From positions 4,216,001 through 4,280,000 of the forward strand of contig JBBPUQ010000005.1 of NCBI GenBank assembly GCA_038501195.1: a stretch of DNA of 64,000 nucleotides, given 5' to 3'. The translations under genes and the position numbers were made by a program. The notes under the pieces are model-generated. The model ran no database searches. It saw only the letters and a list, made by a program, of their open reading frames with translations, and was not told the origin of the DNA. The stretch's first letter is position 1. Each line of letters starts with the position of its first letter. This DNA is from Nemania diffusa. Taxonomy: Eukaryota; Ascomycota; Sordariomycetes; Xylariales; Xylariaceae. Positions 60,039 to 64,000 of this stretch are shown here, piece after piece.

Positions 60039-63000
60039 CTATCGCTCAACCGCATCCTGCAATATATGACCTAATGTACCAAGAAAACCCCGTTGTCCCT
60101 GGAGCAGCTCACTGACTGTCTGCGTGAGTCGCGCCACTCCGGGTTCGTCGCCTGATTGAAATGCTGCCCATGCACCACGCATGCTCAGATCCCCCGGGTG
60201 TTGTGGCCGATACTCGAATTCGCCGTGGCTTGAACGGGGGCGGCGTAAACTTCGATCTCGAGGATCTAAGGGTCTGCCCGAGGAATCAAACCGGTCGGGT
60301 AGGTCTACTACATTATCGTCGTCTGAAGAATTTACCGAAAAGCCGCGCGGCCTGGAGTCCCGGCGTTCCAAAGCCCGATGGCTGGAGGGAGGATCTGAAG
60401 ATGAACGCTTTCTTGAGTATGAGTCCCTCGGCTTCCTGTTATCTTGACGTTTCAGGGCATTCTCATCATTGACAATATCTGCAATTGTTTCGTTCTTCTC
60501 TTCACGGTGTCGTTGCAGAGTTTGCGAAGATTTCGGTGAAAGAACACCAAAATGTACTTTAGGAGTGGTTCGGTTTGGTTCAGTGATGGAGCTCCTAGAT
60601 GATGAGGCCGTCGCTAGCTGCCCAATTTCGCCCCTTACGCCATCTTCAATTTGTTAGTACATAACTTTAGATTAGTGCGGCCAAGTGTGATCAATGCGAA
60701 ATGGCAGCACATTCAAGGAGACGCACCCTGCTTAGTAGTTACGCTCCGAGAGGCATCGGGATGGGTTCGGCTGGCATCGATGTTTGGAACTTGACTCACG
60801 TTGTCTGGACCAGGGTGGTTACCCGGACCTCCTGGTGGGGGGAAATATGATCCCGTTGCCGGGGGCGGTCCTGGGGGCGGAGGGGGTAGGTTTGCATAGT
60901 CTTGAGGATTGTAAGGAGGATATGGCTGATTCAGGTTTGCAGTCGACTGGTTAGGATGATAAGTGAAGTCATCGGATACAATAGGTTGCTGAGGCGGGGG
61001 CGGGTAGCCTCCAGAGGCATGGGGAGGGGACGGAGGCGGCCCAGCTTCGACATCATAACCAGGGTAGTTAGGATTGGCAGCGACTGCGTCTTCGTGGCCT
61101 AGTCGATATTAGTTAATCCGACACTTCTTTTGAAAGGTGGTTATCCCCTACGTCGTCGCTCGCGATCTCGTGACCGACGGTCACGAGCCCTGTCACTCCT
61201 GTCTCGCGATCTAGACTGCCCTACGCTTCTATCTCTTGACCTCTCGCTTCGGTCTTTGCTCTTTTTGCGATCCGCATACTTCTTAATGCCTATAGCAGCA
61301 GCAGCAGTCCCCAGGCCAGCAGCCAGGACACTTCTACTCCGTTTCTTCGAAACCTCTCGGTCAGAGCTAGATGTCGATTGATGTCGGTGCTTGTGTCGAT
61401 GTCTCCTAGGTTCTTCAGAGGGCGAGTCGTAGGGCTCGAGGGGCTCGCTACCATACTCAACGTCAGGAACGCGAACCAGGCCTAATTCTCTATCAGCCGG
61501 GGGGTCTTGTGGGCGGTAGTTGCGGCCAAGAGACCTAGATCTAGATCGGCTCCTTGAAATACTGCGATCTCTATTGGAGTATTCGTCTTCAGATATCTCG
61601 CGACTCTCGCGGTCTTTCTTCTCCTTGTGACGCTCCCAGAGCTTAGTAGCAGCAGCGCCTGTCAAACCGGCCGCGGCAATTTCAGCCCCTATCCTGGTAG
61701 TTAGTACCGCGTATATGTAAAACTGGGGCTTGGAAACTTGCCTGTCCTTAAGCGGGATTTCGATCGCGATTTGCTACGAGACTTGGATCTGTAGTGGTGA
61801 ACCAAGCCAGCAACAGCGCTATAGGTAATAGTCAGCACTAGGGGAACATGGAATAAAGACATAAGACAGTGGAAGTGATTAGAAGGGTACAGTAGGCAAC
61901 GATGGGTATACTTACGCAGTTGCTGCGCCCACCTTAGCTACATTCGACTTGCTGCGACTGCGACTACGGCGGGAACTGCTTCGAGACAGAGAATACGCAT
62001 CCTCGGAATGAGTGCGTCGGTGGTGGCGGTGGCGATCGCGACCACGGTGCGCTTCTTCTCTCTCAATCTTGTTGCTTTGCATGTATTTCAGTCCGCCGGC
62101 GACGGCAAGAGCAGCAGCACCCTTCTCAACAGTTAGTCCAAACAATTTTGCTTGGCGATGGGGGTGGGGTAAGTTGGGCTTCTTACGATAGCTAGGCCGG
62201 TGGCAAGGCGACTGCGCGACTTGCTCCGACTACGATGGCGGTATCGGTCATCATACTCCTCGTCGTATTCATCATGTCTATCTTCGTAGGCACTCCTAGC
62301 TCGACGAATAACTTCGGTGCCAAGTGCGCCCAAGGCAGCGCCTGCGAGGACCTTTCGTCCCTTGTGTTCCTTCTCGCCATCTCTGCCCCGGCGACTACCA
62401 ACGAGAGCACCGAGACCAGCCCCAGCAAGTGCCCCCTCGGCAAGATGGCGCTTCTTATGATGGTCGGAGCTGGAGCTACGATCGCGCCGGATGACGGTCT
62501 TCTTGATGTAATAATCCTCATCGTATGACTCCCTCTCGTAGGGCCTCTCTTCATGCCGTCGGTAATAGTCTTCATCTCGTCTTGGCTCGCGATTTTCACG
62601 CAAGACAATGAACGCTGGATCGGAGCGTGGGATAATGACTGGTGCAGGGTGAGGTGCCTCGTTTATAATGACCTTCTGCTCGGGCATCTTTTGGCGCATG
62701 ACTATGGGTGCTGGGGGAGGATCTGGTGCCGAATAGTATTCGACCTCCCTCCGATAGCGCTCAACCTCGCCAGCGTCGTGGGGGTCCCTGTCTTCAACGT
62801 ATCGGCGTTCGATTCTGATGTCTCGGTCCTTATACTCGCGGGGTTCATCGTGATGGTGATGCTTGTCCTTATAAATATCCAGGCTCTTCTCTTTTACCTT
62901 GACGTCGCCGTCTGAGTCTTGGCGAACAACGCGCTTTTCGAGGCGCAGATCAGTCTCATGATCATCCCAGGGGCGCCTGCGTTCCCAGTAGTGTTCTCGG

Positions 63001-63443
63001 CTAGGCGAAACGACATCTCTCGTCTCCTCGACGACGCGAGTCCGGGAGCGCCGCTCGGGGATGTAATAGTCGCGGTCCCTTTCGACTTCGCGCTCGTACT
63101 CGACGGTTCTGAGGCGATCGCCGTCGCCACGCAGGGAATCAGAGCCGCGCGATGGCGGCTCAAAGGCAGAGCGCGGGCGATCGGGATAGATGGTCTTTTC
63201 GGTGCGACGATCGACCTCTATGACTTCGGGGGCGGCGCGACCGACATGAGAGTGGGAGTATCTCGAGCGCCGATCGTCATCCTCTTCATAGCGCTCAACT
63301 CGCTCCAGACGGGTGCTGGCCCCGCCGGAGCTTCCACCAACCTTGTAGGTAGAAACAGTCTTGAATTGACGCTCATCATCGTCAGATGCTGGGCTGCGTT
63401 CTCGAGTGTAGCGAATATCGCGCTCTCGATAGATTTGAGCCAT
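60039..63443 (-). CDS. Arg/Ser-rich DUF3824-type fungal protein with repeated Gly/Ala hydrophobic modules
   Basis: Minus-strand exons are 62187-63443, 61916-62121, 61742-61818, 61152-61688, 60727-61098 and 60039-60643, giving 1,017 residues. ATG 63443 (MAQIYRERDIRY) is chosen because the upstream in-frame start is GTG. Residues 1-330 are highly charged (Arg/Asp/Glu/Tyr). Six Gly/Ala-rich hydrophobic stretches follow, each trailed by Arg/Ser or basic runs: about 335-350, 365-380, 412-433, 488-494, 514-530 and 634-650. A proline-rich part (PPPPGPPPA) and a basic Ser-rich tail complete it. This layout matches fungal DUF3824-type proteins, whose function is unknown. Intron 3 (61689-61741) uses a GC donor (GCAAGT) with a perfect TACTAAC branch site; a GT donor cannot keep the frame. 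The last intron (60644-60726) could alternatively start at GTGAGT near 60796. Confidence 0.8.
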
Positions 63444-64000
63444 CTGGGGCGTATCACCACGCGCGGCACTGGTTGTACCAGGATATGCCTGGATATGGCT
63501 GGATGCGAATGCGCGGCGGTAACGACGTGACGTCACTTGGGAGTAATTACTTAGTTGAAGCAGCCGCCTAGATATGATGCTATAAACTATAAAAGTAGAA
63601 GTAGGCGGTTGCCGCTAGCAAAGTATAAAGTGCTATGCTGCTATGCTGATATATGGTTTACTGTGCCTGTCGCTGTGACGTTTAAATGAGGAGGAAAAAA
63701 AGTAGAATAGAGATGAGGGTTGGAAGGAGGAGCAGGAAAGTGGGAGGAGAGATGGGCTGACAGGCATGTTAGGAAGTAGGTATGGAGGTATAGGTATACT
63801 ACTGCGCACCTAACTTACCGGCAGCAAGAGGTCTCCATCTACATGTCTACTGGGCAGGTAGGTGCACGACGATGGGGCAGGTGGTGTATGCACATACATA
63901 GCGTCGCGCAGGACCTAGACAAGTCTGCTGCCAGTATCTGGTGGCAATACATAGAACCAGCAGCAGTTCCAGCTGTTTCTTACACCCAGGGCGTCGTCCA
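63444..64000. other. Upstream region of the DUF3824-type gene
   Basis: No gene is seen. It is the likely promoter and leader of the minus-strand gene starting at 63443, with purine-rich tracts around 63688-63755 and TAGGTA motifs near 63775. Confidence 0.5.

Overview
This window is nuclear DNA of a filamentous ascomycete (Pezizomycotina, most likely Sordariomycetes). The evidence is that the genes carry many short introns (mostly 50-70 nt, GT-AG, with TACTAAC/CTAAC-like branch sites), the protein families are typical of filamentous fungi (NsdD/SUB-1 GATA factor, Zn2Cys6 regulator, DUF3824-type Arg/Ser-rich protein, fungal nitrilase, Nup2-like nucleoporin), and gene-poor stretches are large and rich in microsatellites. 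I rebuilt ten protein-coding genes by hand from splice signals and reading-frame continuity; every exon-exon junction quoted keeps frame. No rRNA, CRISPR or convincing tRNA gene was seen.

Layout. 1-3250: no gene. 3251-7941 (+): a large membrane-transporter gene whose reading frame is broken by exactly two TAG codons (5486-5488 and 7204-7206), each at a place where Trp is expected; everything downstream of each stop stays in frame. 7942-26313: 18 kb without a recognisable gene, containing a 3.06-kb AT-rich element with 112-bp terminal inverted repeats (14053-17113). 26314-27622 (+): the sexual-development GATA factor nsdD/sub-1. 27623-37597: another 10 kb without a recognisable gene. 37598-39967 (-): glutamate-cysteine ligase (glutathione synthesis). 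41718-43772 (-): an APC-family amino-acid/GABA/choline-type permease. 45300-46439 (+): nitrilase, convergent with 46530-48242 (-): Zn2Cys6 transcription factor. 50384-50895 (+): peroxisomal SCP2 protein ending in AKL. 52161-56072 (+): FG nucleoporin with a Ran-binding domain. 57018-58974 (+): spermidine synthase. 60039-63443 (-): Arg/Ser-rich DUF3824-type protein.

How things may fit together. The most striking signal is the transporter gene. Two TGG-to-TAG Trp stops in an otherwise clean 1,545-codon frame are the known footprint of genes restored by A-to-I mRNA editing (UAG read as UGG) during sexual reproduction in Sordariomycetes. The second site lies in a 5-nt hairpin loop, the structural context known to be favoured by that editing. 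The gene sits on the same side of the window as nsdD, a regulator of sexual development, although nothing in the sequence proves a functional link. The permease, nitrilase and Zn2Cys6 factor could form a small nitrogen- or nitrile-use neighbourhood; this is inference from proximity only. The right third is an ordinary housekeeping block.
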